From: Nitrospira sp.
Lineage (GTDB): Bacteria > Nitrospirota > Nitrospiria > Nitrospirales > Nitrospiraceae
NCBI GenBank assembly: GCA_037045225.1
Contig: JBAOHZ010000009.1
Location: 2,046,001 to 2,110,000, forward strand
Length of the DNA: 64,000 nucleotides
Direction: 5' to 3'
In this document: positions 7,184 to 15,355 of the stretch, one piece after another
Numbering within the stretch: position 1 is the first letter of the stretch
Layout: each line of letters starts with the position of its first letter
Notes under the pieces: generated by a model
The model's input: the letters and a program-made list of their open reading frames with translations, nothing else
Told to the model about the DNA's origin: nothing
The model's database searches: none
Translations under genes and position numbers: made by a program

Positions 7184-8122
7184 ATGAAGATCATCGTCAC
7201 CGGCGGAACAGGATTCATCGGCCATGCGTTGGTCGATGTGTTGGCGCGGAAGGGACATGAGGTGGTGGTGCTCAGCCGCAAGGCCGGTCACGCCCCGCAG
7301 TCTTCCGTCCGGTTTGTCGAATGGGATGCGCACTCCGCCGGATCCTGGCAGTCTGATGTGGTGACGGCAGAGGTCGTGATCAATCTTGCCGGTGCGCCGA
7401 TCGCCGAGGGGCGATGGACGGATGCCCGCAAACGGATTCTGGTGGAGAGCCGGGTTCGGTCGACCAGACTCATGGTGGACGCATTGGCCGGACGGTCCGC
7501 GCCCCTTCCCCTGTTGGTCAGCGCCTCTGGCATCGGATATTACGGTCCCAACGACGACCGGCTTCTGGATGAGGCTTCCCCGGTCGGGCAAGGATTCCTG
7601 GCTGAGCTGTCTGCCGCATGGGAAGCGGAGGCCTTGCGCGCGAGTCAGTTCGGGACGCGGGTCGTGCTGTTGAGAACCGGGATGGTGCTCGAACAGGACG
7701 GTGGGGCGCTGCCGAAGATGTGGCTGCCGTTTCAGCTTTTTGCCGGAGGGCCGATTCTGCCCGGCACGCAGTGGGTGTCATGGATTCACCGGGCGGATCT
7801 TATCGGACTCATTCAATGGGCCATCGCGACGGCGACGCTCTCAGGACCTGTGAATGCGGTGGCGCCTGAGGCGGTTATGATGAAGACATTCTGTGCCACA
7901 GTCGGCAAGGTGCTCCACCGTCCCTCGTGGCTTCCGGTTCCCGGTTTCGCGTTACAGTTGGCACTGGGTGAGTTGGGGAGCTTGATGACCACCGGTCAAC
8001 GTGTCGATCCGGCCAAGGCGAGGGCCGGGGGATATCCCTTTCTCTACCCAACACTGGAGCCGGCTTTGCGGGCGATCGTCAACGAGGAGGATCAGGCATG
8101 TCTGCCCTCATCGACTCGGTGA
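7184..8122 (+). CDS. TIGR01777-family NAD(P)-dependent epimerase/SDR
   Basis: A 312-residue extended short-chain dehydrogenase. The nucleotide-binding loop GGTGFIG lies at residues 7-13, followed by VINLAGAPIAEGRW and SASGIGYYG near 115-123, and the C-terminal DUF1731-type part. This is the YfcH/SulA-like TIGR01777 group, whose substrate is not established. Homologues are regular members of CarH/LitR-controlled light clusters beside photolyase, which fits its place here. GGAGGG precedes the ATG at 7184. The 3' end overlaps the next gene by 25 bases. Confidence 0.88.
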   Translation: MKIIVTGGTGFIGHALVDVLARKGHEVVVLSRKAGHAPQSSVRFVEWDAHSAGSWQSDVVTAEVVINLAGAPIAEGRWTDARKRILVESRVRSTRLMVDALAGRSAPLPLLVSASGIGYYGPNDDRLLDEASPVGQGFLAELSAAWEAEALRASQFGTRVVLLRTGMVLEQDGGALPKMWLPFQLFAGGPILPGTQWVSWIHRADLIGLIQWAIATATLSGPVNAVAPEAVMMKTFCATVGKVLHRPSWLPVPGFALQLALGELGSLMTTGQRVDPAKARAGGYPFLYPTLEPALRAIVNEEDQACLPSSTR

Positions 8123-8580
8123 TGCAGTATCTGCAGGCACTGGCCGTTGCTGTTCTGGTCGGCAAGGTCGTACTGCTGTCGTTCGTTGTGGCGCCGATTC
8201 TGGCCAGGAACCTGGATCAGGACGCTTTCGGGAAAGTCGTTCGCCGGCTCTTTCCTGCCTACTATCTGCTCGGCATGGGAGCCGCTGTGGTAGGACTGTT
8301 GTCGGCCACCGTGCTCGGGAGCACAGGTGGATGGACTGTGCCGGTGCTGATTGTATTGTGCACCTGGCTGGTCATTCTCGCGGCGGAATCCTATTGCCGG
8401 TCGCCTCTGACTCCGCAGAGTAATGCGATGCGTGATCGATTGAAGGCGCAGGAGCAGCAGGGGGCCGTCGATGCGGCGTTGAAGCAGGCCTGGGACCGCC
8501 TGCACCAACGGTCGCTCTATCTGAACTCGCTGGTGTTGCTGGCGGGATTGTGTCTCGTGGGTGTGGCTCGTCAATTATGA
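8098..8580 (+). CDS. DUF4149-like four-helix membrane protein
   Basis: A 160-residue protein with hydrophobic segments at about 10-35, 50-72, 80-100 and 138-157 and a cytoplasmic loop with NAMRDRLKAQEQQGAVDAALKQAWDRLH-like helix character. The pattern (VAVLVGKVVLLSFVVAPILA, then FPAYYLLG) agrees with the DUF4149/TMEM205-like family of unknown function. Its start lies inside the end of the epimerase gene, with GAGGA upstream, so the two genes are coupled. Confidence 0.65.
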   Translation: MSALIDSVMQYLQALAVAVLVGKVVLLSFVVAPILARNLDQDAFGKVVRRLFPAYYLLGMGAAVVGLLSATVLGSTGGWTVPVLIVLCTWLVILAAESYCRSPLTPQSNAMRDRLKAQEQQGAVDAALKQAWDRLHQRSLYLNSLVLLAGLCLVGVARQL

Positions 8581-8602
8581 TTGTCATAAAGGGAGATGGA
8601 CT

Positions 8603-9085
8603 ATGAAGAAGCACATCGATACCTCCGCGTACCTGATCGCAGGGTTTTTGAGCCTCTGCCTGATCCCCTCGCCTGCCGCCACCGGCACGGCCTGGGCTGC
8701 CGACGGACATGAGAAGTCAGAGGCGCCGGCACCCACGTTCAGTTTGGAATCCACGATTCCGGATGGCGTGATCGGCGTGTCGCTGCACGTCGGGGCGGAG
8801 CGCGTGGGTGAGACCGCCGTGCTGTATATCGCGCATGTGTTGCCGGATGGACCAGCCCAGCAGGCCGGACTTAAGCAGGGAGACGAGGTGATGACCGTAG
8901 ATGGTGTGGCGGTGACCGGCAAAACCTATGAGCAAGTGGCCCTCATGGTTCGAGGAGAGCCCGGCTCGGTGGTGAAGCTGGGGGTCAAGAGCGAGGGTGG
9001 CCCGCACGAGGTCTCCGTGACTCGCGTATCGGGCCAGAGTTTGTACAAGGGACAAATGGGGTCACACGGCGGTTCGGGCCGATAG
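8603..9085 (+). CDS. Exported PDZ-domain protein
   Basis: A 160-residue protein. Residues 1-33 form a signal peptide ending near AWAADG. The rest is essentially one PDZ domain: GVIGVSLHV, VLPDGPAQQAGLKQGDEVMTVDG and VALMVRGEPGSVVKLGV are the strand, carboxylate-binding and helix elements seen in HtrA/CtpA-type PDZ units. There is no protease domain, so it probably binds a C-terminal peptide or a membrane partner in the periplasm. GGGAG precedes the ATG at 8603. Confidence 0.78.
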   Translation: MKKHIDTSAYLIAGFLSLCLIPSPAATGTAWAADGHEKSEAPAPTFSLESTIPDGVIGVSLHVGAERVGETAVLYIAHVLPDGPAQQAGLKQGDEVMTVDGVAVTGKTYEQVALMVRGEPGSVVKLGVKSEGGPHEVSVTRVSGQSLYKGQMGSHGGSGR

Positions 9086-9115
9086 GTGGTATGTGACGGC
9101 CTTCTGGCGAGGGAC

Positions 9116-9241
9116 ATGAATCAAACCAGTGTGTGGCTGAACAAGGCCACGCCCGATCGGCTCCGGCTGGAGCAGGCGCAGTGGCGGCGCACCCCTGCCA
9201 ACGAATGGTGGCGGGCGATGTCGGATACCTGGATCCAATGA
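9116..9241 (+). CDS. Possible 41-residue Trp-rich peptide
   Basis: A short frame with GCGAGGG before its ATG encodes a Trp/Arg-rich peptide (five Trp in 41 residues, including NEWWRAM). It is co-directional with its neighbours and fills the space between the PDZ gene and the next membrane protein. No family is recognised and coding status is uncertain. Confidence 0.35.
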   Translation: MNQTSVWLNKATPDRLRLEQAQWRRTPANEWWRAMSDTWIQ

Positions 9242-9290
9242 ATACACACGAACTCCACGGAGTCTGTCCGCAAGGAAGGAGTGTCAGCAC

Positions 9291-9722
9291 ATGATCGGAC
9301 GCGCGACTTCACGAGGCCTCGACATCAAACTCTTCGGAGCGCTGTTTCTGCTGGTGGGGTTGATCGATCTGTTGATCATCGAATGGTTCCCCGCTTATGC
9401 GCTCAAACTGTTCGGCGTCACGATCGCCGGTCCGCTGGCCTACCTGGTCAAGCTACATTCCCCGGCCGTGCATCTCCTGATCGGCTATGGGTTTCTCTTT
9501 CTACGTCCGTGGGCCTGGGGGTTGGCCATGGCCTATGGAGGCTTCGGCCTCACCAGCGAATTGATGAATCAGGTTCAATTCGGCTTCCATCCGTTGCGTG
9601 CGGGCTTCATGGCGACCACGGCTCTGTTTCTCTGGTATGTGGCCTGGCGGCGGACTCTGTTCGTCGATGCTGTTCCTCCGGCACAGCGACTGGCTCCTTC
9701 CTCTCCCGAGGTTCCCTCATGA
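9291..9722 (+). CDS. Small multi-span membrane protein upstream of photolyase
   Basis: A 143-residue protein with about four hydrophobic segments (FGALFLLVGLIDLLII, VHLLIGYGFLFL, AWGLAMAYGGFGL and ATTALFLWYVAW). AAGGAG lies upstream of the ATG. The stop codon overlaps the photolyase start by four bases (ATGA), so the two genes are translationally coupled, which suggests a related physiological role. No named family is recognised. Confidence 0.7.
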   Translation: MIGRATSRGLDIKLFGALFLLVGLIDLLIIEWFPAYALKLFGVTIAGPLAYLVKLHSPAVHLLIGYGFLFLRPWAWGLAMAYGGFGLTSELMNQVQFGFHPLRAGFMATTALFLWYVAWRRTLFVDAVPPAQRLAPSSPEVPS

Positions 9723-11164
9723 AGGGGTTGGTGTGGTTGCGTCGAGATCTGCGACTCCGTGACAACCCCGCGCTGTCGGCGGCGTGCAAGGAATGTCAGG
9801 AGATCGTACCGTTGTTCGTATTCGACGCACCCTTGTTGCATTCGCACGCGTTCGGCTCCGCCTCTGTCGGGTTCATGTTGGGGTGTCTGGAGGAGTTAAG
9901 ACGGTCTCTCGTCGCGCACGGTATCGCCCTCGCTTGGCGGTCAGGCGATCCGGTCGACTCGGTGATGCAGGCGGCGGCAGAGCTCAAGGTCGATGCGGTG
10001 TATTGGAATCGGGACTATGAACCGGCGGCGCTGGAGCGGGATCGCAGGGTTCAGCAGCGATTGGCGCAGCAGGGCCGGACGGTCAGAACGTTCAAGGATC
10101 ATGTCGTATTCGAGACAGAAGAGGTGCGCGGGCTGACCGGAGATCCGTTTCAGCGCTACAGTGCCTATCGCGACCGGTGGTGGGTGAAGTGGCGGGCCGC
10201 TGCCCCGCCGCTGCTGGCCATTCCGTCGTTCCCGCGGGCCGACAAGGCGACCGCTCCTGAGTCGCGGGAATTGCCTTCGCTGGCGGATCTCGGGTATGAG
10301 TCGGTGCCGATGTGGATCGAACCGGGTGAGCAGGCTGCGCATGCCAGACTGCAGTGGTTCTTGCGAGGCCCGGTTCATCACTATGTGACCGGCAGAAATC
10401 TTCCGGCGATCGACGGCACGTCGAAGTTGTCTCCTCATCTGCGCTTCGGGACGATCTCCGCTCGCACCTTGGTGCATGCCGCCCTCAACGCACTTGCGAA
10501 AGGCGGCGCGGTGTCGCGCGCGGATGTCTTCACCTGGATTGATGAACTGGTCTGGCGGGAATTTTTTCAGCACGTCCTCAGCTCGTTTCCCCACGTGGCT
10601 CACGGGCCGTTCAAGGTCAAACCGGGACTGCCCGAGCCTAGGCCTGCAGGGCCCGAGCGCGATCGGTTCTTTGCCGCCTGGTCTCAGGGACTGACAGGCT
10701 ACCCGATTGTGGATGCCGGTATGCGCCAATTGAACCAGACGGGCTGGATGCACAATCGCGTGCGAATGGTGGTGGCCTCGTTTCTGGTGAAGGACCTGCG
10801 GATCGATTGGCAGAGCGGAGAGCGCTATTTCATGGAGCGGCTCGTGGACGGTGACTTGGCCGCCAACAATGGCAATTGGCAATGGTGCGCCTCCACGGGG
10901 ACGGACGCGATGCAGGGCTACAGGATTTTTAATCCGAGAATCCAAAGCGAAAAGTTCGACGCCGAGGGGGAATATCTTCGTCGCTACGTTCCTGAGCTGA
11001 AGCACGTGCCCACGAAATGGATTCATGAGCCGCATCTCATGCCGCCGTTGGAACAGGTGCAGGCCGGATGCCGCATCGGATCGGATTATCCGGAGCCGAT
11101 CGTGGACCATCGACAAGCGCGCCAGGAATATCTGGATCTCGGAAAGGCGCCGGTGAAGGCATGA
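9719..11164 (+). CDS. phrB: Deoxyribodipyrimidine photolyase (class I CPD photolyase/cryptochrome family)
   Basis: A 481-residue flavoprotein that uses blue light to split cyclobutane pyrimidine dimers in DNA. The N-terminal alpha/beta antenna domain begins KGLVWLRRDLRLRDNPAL. The C-terminal FAD domain shows GTSKLSPHLRFGTIS, WRE, GYPIVDAGMRQL, GWMHNRVRM, FLVKDL and NGNWQWCASTGTDA, the usual FAD- and lesion-binding signatures. Length is typical of the family (about 470-480). The start at 9719 overlaps the preceding stop by four bases, and the stop overlaps the next start in the same way. A cryptochrome-like variant cannot be excluded, but every photolyase hallmark I can recall is present. Control by the CarH-type regulator would make repair light-inducible. 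Confidence 0.95.
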   Translation: MKGLVWLRRDLRLRDNPALSAACKECQEIVPLFVFDAPLLHSHAFGSASVGFMLGCLEELRRSLVAHGIALAWRSGDPVDSVMQAAAELKVDAVYWNRDYEPAALERDRRVQQRLAQQGRTVRTFKDHVVFETEEVRGLTGDPFQRYSAYRDRWWVKWRAAAPPLLAIPSFPRADKATAPESRELPSLADLGYESVPMWIEPGEQAAHARLQWFLRGPVHHYVTGRNLPAIDGTSKLSPHLRFGTISARTLVHAALNALAKGGAVSRADVFTWIDELVWREFFQHVLSSFPHVAHGPFKVKPGLPEPRPAGPERDRFFAAWSQGLTGYPIVDAGMRQLNQTGWMHNRVRMVVASFLVKDLRIDWQSGERYFMERLVDGDLAANNGNWQWCASTGTDAMQGYRIFNPRIQSEKFDAEGEYLRRYVPELKHVPTKWIHEPHLMPPLEQVQAGCRIGSDYPEPIVDHRQARQEYLDLGKAPVKA

Positions 11165-12114
11165 TGACCACTCCGCTTCGCCTGGGCATCAGTCGGTGTC
11201 TGCTTGGCGAAGAGGTCCGCTTCGACGGGGGGCACAAGCGAGACCTGTTTCTGACCGATGTGCTGGGCCGTTATGTTGAGTGGGTGCCGGTTTGTCCGGA
11301 AGTCGAAGCCGGACTCGGGACGCCGCGCGAAGCGATGCGACTTATCGGCAGTCCGCAACAGCCGCGGCTGGTGACCATCAAGACCGGGCAGGACCACACG
11401 CGAGCTTTGGAGGCAATGGCGGCGAGACGCCTGGAGAATCTCGACGGGATGGATCTCTCCGGGTTTGTGTTGAAGAAAGACTCGCCGAGTTGCGGGGTGG
11501 AGCGGGTTCGTACGTACAACGAGCATGGAATGCCGGGCAGAAAGGGTGTGGGATTGTTCGCGCGGGCCTTTCTGGCGAAGTTCCCCCTGATTCCGGTGGA
11601 GGAAGAAGGGCGTCTGTGTGATCCGCTGCTGCGGGAAAACTTCATTGAGCGGGTGTTCTGTTATCGTCGTTGGCAGGATCTGAGGCAACGCGGTGTCACT
11701 AGGCAAGCATTGGTGCGGTTTCATACGATCCACAAATATCTGCTCCTGGCCCATAGCGCTCCGCACTATCGTCAGCTTGGACGGTTGGTGGCACAGGTCA
11801 CGGAGTATCGGCCGAAGGAGCTCGCCGTGCGGTATGGCGAACTGTTCATGCAGGCCCTCGCGGCCAAGGCGACGGTGCGAAAACATGTGAATGTGCTCCA
11901 GCACATCCTGGGCCATTTCAAGGAACGGCTCGATACGCAGGAGAAGGCCGAGCTGTTGAGCGTCATCGGGGACTATCACCAGGGACTCACGCCGCTGATT
12001 GTTCCGCTGACCTTGATCAAACACTATGTCCAGATCTTTGATGTCGCATACATTCGCGACCAGGTGTATCTGACTCCGCATCCGAAGGAGTTGATGCTCC
12101 GCAACCATGTCTAG
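11161..12114 (+). CDS. DUF523 (TudS-like) - DUF1722 (YbgA-like) fusion
   Basis: A 317-residue fusion. Residues 1 to about 150 form DUF523 with C13 (SRCLLG), C45 (VCPEVEAGLG) and C111 (SPSCG). In the family member TudS three such cysteines bind a [4Fe-4S] cluster that removes sulfur from thiouracil. Residues from about 180 to 310 form DUF1722 (LVRFHTIHKYLLLAHS, ending HPKELMLRNHV), the domain of E. coli YbgA, which also sits beside phrB. The ATG at 11161 overlaps the photolyase stop (ATGA). The context implies a role in the response to near-UV or in handling thiolated nucleobases; this is inference. Confidence 0.9.
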   Translation: MMTTPLRLGISRCLLGEEVRFDGGHKRDLFLTDVLGRYVEWVPVCPEVEAGLGTPREAMRLIGSPQQPRLVTIKTGQDHTRALEAMAARRLENLDGMDLSGFVLKKDSPSCGVERVRTYNEHGMPGRKGVGLFARAFLAKFPLIPVEEEGRLCDPLLRENFIERVFCYRRWQDLRQRGVTRQALVRFHTIHKYLLLAHSAPHYRQLGRLVAQVTEYRPKELAVRYGELFMQALAAKATVRKHVNVLQHILGHFKERLDTQEKAELLSVIGDYHQGLTPLIVPLTLIKHYVQIFDVAYIRDQVYLTPHPKELMLRNHV

Positions 12115-12206
12115 ACAGGGAGCGACTAGGCCGTCAGGAGTATCTGGATTCCACGGTGTCGATGTGAGTGCATAGAGGTGTGAATTTCAATCAGAGGAGC
12201 GATGAT

Positions 12207-12716
12207 ATGGCAACAGTGCGACAAGGTGTGATTCTCGTCGGGCATGGCGGCATCCCAAAAGGGTGCCCGCAGGATTTGGTGACGAAATTAAAGCGGCTGG
12301 AGGGACAGCGGCGCGCGGCGAAACAGCCGGCCTCGGCCGAAGAGCTTGAATTGGATGCCAAGATCCGCCAGTGGCCGAGGAATGCCGACACGGATCCGTA
12401 TCAGGCCGGGCTGGAAGCGGTCGCTGCGCAATTGCGCGCGAATCTGGGCGAGGTGTTGTTCGCCGTGGCCTATAACGAGTTTTGCGCGCCCACGCTGGAA
12501 GCATCGGTTGATCAGCTCGTCAAACAGGGAGCGACCCGCATTACGGTGGCGACTACGATGTTCACTCCGGGCGGCTCGCATTCGGAAATCGAGATTCCGG
12601 AAATTCTTGAGCATCTTCGACCGCAGTATCCCGGAGTCGAACTCCGTTATGCCTGGCCGTTTGATTTGGCCCTGGTTGCAGGCACGCTGGCCGAGCAGGT
12701 GCGGCGATTTTCCTAG
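12207..12716 (+). CDS. CbiX/SirB-like sirohydrochlorin chelatase family protein
   Basis: A 169-residue protein with VILVGHGG at 8-15 and MFTPGGSHSEIEIPEIL near 113-129, the two histidine-containing segments of class II chelatases that insert Co or Fe into sirohydrochlorin. A family-atypical insertion of about 45 residues (KLKRLEGQRRAAKQ and onward) follows the first motif. AGAGGAG lies about eight bases before the ATG. It is the last gene of the co-directional run and is separated by 92 bp from its upstream neighbour. A role in cobalamin supply would suit a B12-dependent regulator at the other end of the cluster, but single-domain homologues are often of unknown activity. Confidence 0.72.
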   Translation: MATVRQGVILVGHGGIPKGCPQDLVTKLKRLEGQRRAAKQPASAEELELDAKIRQWPRNADTDPYQAGLEAVAAQLRANLGEVLFAVAYNEFCAPTLEASVDQLVKQGATRITVATTMFTPGGSHSEIEIPEILEHLRPQYPGVELRYAWPFDLALVAGTLAEQVRRFS

Positions 12717-12911
12717 TTCGCACCAAACGGCTCATTGTTCGGGAGGACGGAGGGAATGTGGGTTAGGTGTGGGTCGGACTCTGGGGGCATCAGTGAATGA
12801 CCGATTTCATCTGGGCGGTGACCCGTGTAAAATCAGCTCCCATTCTGGAGGAACCCACACAGCCGCAGTGGCTTGACGATGCTGGGGCTCCAAGGGAGTA
12901 GAGGATGTGCC

Positions 12912-13487
12912 ATGTTGCATGATGACCTTGTCGCCGCGTTTCAGAAGACCCAGTCGTTTAAGTGGGATCCGACAGGCGGATTCAAACTCGCATCCGGGCT
13001 GATGAGTCCATTTTACGTGGATTGTCGCACTCTGATGGCGTTCCCCCACGCCAGGCATCTGGTCGCACAACGGGCCTGGGAGGTGACCAAGGAACTCGAA
13101 GTGGATTGCCTTGGGGGCTTGGAGATCGGGGCGATCTCGATTGCGACGACGATCTCGGACTTTGCCTATCTCGCGACGCCTCGCCGTGAGTGGCGGACTT
13201 TTTTTGTGAGGAAGCAGCCCAAGGACCATGGGTTGGGCAGGTTGGTGGAGGGTGTCGTGCAGGTGGGAGACCGGGCCCTCATCGTCGATGATGTGTTGAC
13301 CAGCGGAGGATCTGTCCTTAAGGCCATCACGGCCGCGCGTGACGCGGGGTTGAAGGTGACCGACGCGTTGGTCATCGTCGATCGGAAAGAACAGGATGGC
13401 CGTGCCCGCATCGAAGCCACCGGCGTGAGAGTGCTGAGCCTCCTGACGATCGACGATCTGACGAAGGGGCAGCGTCGCTCGTCCTAG
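12912..13487 (+). CDS. pyrE: Orotate phosphoribosyltransferase
   Basis: A 191-residue enzyme that makes orotidine 5'-phosphate from orotate and PRPP in pyrimidine synthesis. It shows SGLMSPFYVDCR in the N-terminal substrate region, FVRKQPKDHG with the catalytic-loop lysines, and the PRPP motif ALIVDDVLTSGGS near 128-140. AGAGGA precedes the ATG at 12912; the frame runs upstream to 12873. It stands alone after a 195-bp gap and converges with the lipoprotein gene at 13489. Confidence 0.93.
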   Translation: MLHDDLVAAFQKTQSFKWDPTGGFKLASGLMSPFYVDCRTLMAFPHARHLVAQRAWEVTKELEVDCLGGLEIGAISIATTISDFAYLATPRREWRTFFVRKQPKDHGLGRLVEGVVQVGDRALIVDDVLTSGGSVLKAITAARDAGLKVTDALVIVDRKEQDGRARIEATGVRVLSLLTIDDLTKGQRRSS

Positions 13488-13488
13488 T

Positions 13489-13800
13489 TCATTTACACTG
13501 AAATTGAATGCCCCAACGACGCTCTTCGACGATGTCGTTCGCGCCTGCGATGGGACTCGCTTGACGCAGTCGTCCTTTGGTTTCTCCTTCGCGTACACTC
13601 GTCCAGCCGCCCGGGCATTTCTCTTCCATGAGGTGTACGGCTTCCTTTCGGAACGACGATAGGAGGTTTCCCTGTTCGGCGCGATAGGGGTAGACGACCA
13701 CGCCGCCGTTGTCGACCTCTTTGACCAGGATGGCCCCTTCCCCGCAGCCGGAGGCCGTCAGGACGAGGGACAGAACACTCACTCTTGACCAGCTTTTCAT
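13489..13800 (-). CDS. Small lipoprotein of unknown function
   Basis: A 103-residue protein with a lipobox-type signal peptide (LVLTASGC, Cys19), so it is probably lipidated and anchored in the envelope. The mature part is a short mixed alpha/beta domain with one further pair of cysteines (KCPGGW and FQCK). No family is recognised. It converges with pyrE with almost no spacer. Confidence 0.65.
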   Translation of the reverse strand: MKSWSRVSVLSLVLTASGCGEGAILVKEVDNGGVVVYPYRAEQGNLLSSFRKEAVHLMEEKCPGGWTSVREGETKGRLRQASPIAGANDIVEERRWGIQFQCK

Positions 13801-13863
13801 AGGGCTCCTATCATAGACCGTACGTCAGATAACCTGCTTGGCATGACTAAAGGAGCGGTAACC

Positions 13864-14289
13864 ATGAGATATCTGAGCGGTCTTCTCTGCCTGGGAGTGC
13901 TGTGTGGCCTTCTCTTGGAGGGGCCTCAGGCCACCTTCGCGCATCATTCCTATACGTTGACGGTGCAGCAACTGCGAGCCGGTTTGCTGAAGGCCTCTTC
14001 GACGGAGGCGAAGGGATTCCTGTTGGTCGATGTGCGCTCGCCTGAGGAGCATGCCTCCGGCATGATTCCGGGGACCGATCGAAACATCGACTTCCGTGAG
14101 ATCCAGGCGCGGCATCGGGAACTTGGCGCGGCCCTGGGCGACCATATTGTCGTGTATTGCCAGTCCGGCCATCGCAGCAACATTGCCGCTGAAACGTTGG
14201 CCGATTTGGGCTACACGCACGTCTACAATGTCGTAGGCAGCATGAATGCCTGGATGGAGGCTGGGTTTCCCGTCTCGCCTGCTCGCTAG
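13864..14289 (+). CDS. Exported rhodanese-domain protein
   Basis: A 141-residue protein with a signal peptide (about 1-26) and one rhodanese domain. VDVRSPEEHASGMIPG and the active-site loop C99-QSGHRS are intact, so sulfur transfer is possible. AAGGAG precedes the ATG at 13864. Single-domain periplasmic rhodaneses of this kind are linked to thiol or sulfur-compound handling; the specific donor is unknown. It converges with the glycosidase gene at 14296. Confidence 0.85.
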   Translation: MRYLSGLLCLGVLCGLLLEGPQATFAHHSYTLTVQQLRAGLLKASSTEAKGFLLVDVRSPEEHASGMIPGTDRNIDFREIQARHRELGAALGDHIVVYCQSGHRSNIAAETLADLGYTHVYNVVGSMNAWMEAGFPVSPAR

Positions 14290-14295
14290 GTCTGG

Positions 14296-15225
14296 TCATC
14301 GGTCGCGTGATGAGCTGGCGGTGTTTGGGGACGGGAGGCTGCGCGTCGGTGCCCGTGGGCTGATGCCGATGACGGTTGGTAGTGGAATATGCACACCAAT
14401 GTTGCCCGCCAGAAGTGATCGCCATGTGGCTTGTGTGGTGGTTTCCTGGGCGGCGTGGAGCAGATCTGGGCTCGCAATGACATCGGACGAAGCGCCCCCG
14501 TCCATGGCCATTGCCTGCTGAATCGACGGCAGTTGCCGATGCAGACAGTCGGCCAGGTGATGCAGTGAGACGACATCCGCTGTCTTGATGACGAGAATGG
14601 CGCCCTCCCCATCTTCGGCCACCACGGTTTGAAACGCCCGTTTCCCACTGTCCCGAACCCGGAGCTTTCCTGTCCTGTCGAACAGCATCAGGGATTGCGC
14701 CGCTTCCCGGTAGAGCGGAGCCTCTTCTGCAAACCCGTCGAAGGCCAGGTCCAGCACGCGGGCTTTCCGGAGTTTCCCGTCGATCGGTTCAGCCGCGAAC
14801 AGCCCTTGCCACGAATGATGTTTCTTGCTGCCGAGTGAACGCCCGTTTTTCAGCAAGACACCCAGGTACGAATAATCTTCGCGAAACAGGCCTGCGTTAA
14901 ACAGCACGTAGGCATCGGTGCGTTGCTGCCAGTCGTGAATGGAGAGCGGGGCGCGGAGGCCTTCATCGCGATACTGATAGATGGTAAATCGAAACCGTTC
15001 AGGATCGATCTGCAGCATGAGAAGGGACGGAACCTGAGGGCAGGCGTCGATGGGGCTCCAGAACGCCACGTGCATGCCCGTGACCAATCGTTCCCATGGG
15101 ACCCCGGTGGTGGCAGCGGTGGCGGTCTGGGGTCCGTTGCCGATGGAAAGGGCTATCAGGCTCCAGAATAAGAGCGCCAGCCGGTAAACGGGTCGCGGGC
15201 TCTGTGTGCGGCTGTCATTCATCAT
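14296..15225 (-). CDS. Exported phosphodiester glycosidase (NAGPA/DUF2233) family protein
   Basis: A 309-residue protein with a signal peptide or anchor at about 15-38. The NAGPA-type domain is marked by VLFNAGLFRED, YLGVLLKNGR, the RAFQTVVAEDGEGAILVI strand region and QAMAMDGGASSDVI, which matches the conserved MxLDGGGSS-like motif of the family. These enzymes remove phosphodiester-linked sugars; the bacterial substrate is generally unknown. ATG codons at 15225 and 15222 are both possible starts. The promoter is at 15286-15315. Confidence 0.8.
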   Translation of the reverse strand: MMNDSRTQSPRPVYRLALLFWSLIALSIGNGPQTATAATTGVPWERLVTGMHVAFWSPIDACPQVPSLLMLQIDPERFRFTIYQYRDEGLRAPLSIHDWQQRTDAYVLFNAGLFREDYSYLGVLLKNGRSLGSKKHHSWQGLFAAEPIDGKLRKARVLDLAFDGFAEEAPLYREAAQSLMLFDRTGKLRVRDSGKRAFQTVVAEDGEGAILVIKTADVVSLHHLADCLHRQLPSIQQAMAMDGGASSDVIASPDLLHAAQETTTQATWRSLLAGNIGVHIPLPTVIGISPRAPTRSLPSPNTASSSRDR

Positions 15226-15285
15226 ATCCCCGTACGCGGTACCTTCTCGACGTCGGGCCGTGCAGGCGCTATATCATGGGACCTC

Positions 15286-15315
15286 AGTATAAAAAGGATG
15301 GGCCCAGGGGGTCAA
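15286..15315 (-). promoter_or_regulatory. Promoter of the phosphodiester glycosidase gene
   Basis: On the minus strand TTGACC (15315-15310) and TATACT (15291-15286) are 18 bp apart. The predicted leader to the ATG is about 55 bases. Confidence 0.55.
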
Positions 15316-15355
15316 ATTCGTCGAGCTCTCTGCCGGTGTGGTATGGCGAGATGTG

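Noticed and set aside
9941..11116. 391-codon frame antisense to photolyase
   Set aside because: Long antisense frames are common in GC-rich genes; the sense strand has a full set of photolyase motifs.
11086..12108. 340-codon frame antisense to the DUF523-DUF1722 gene
   Set aside because: Product shows no domain, while the sense protein is complete with conserved cysteines.
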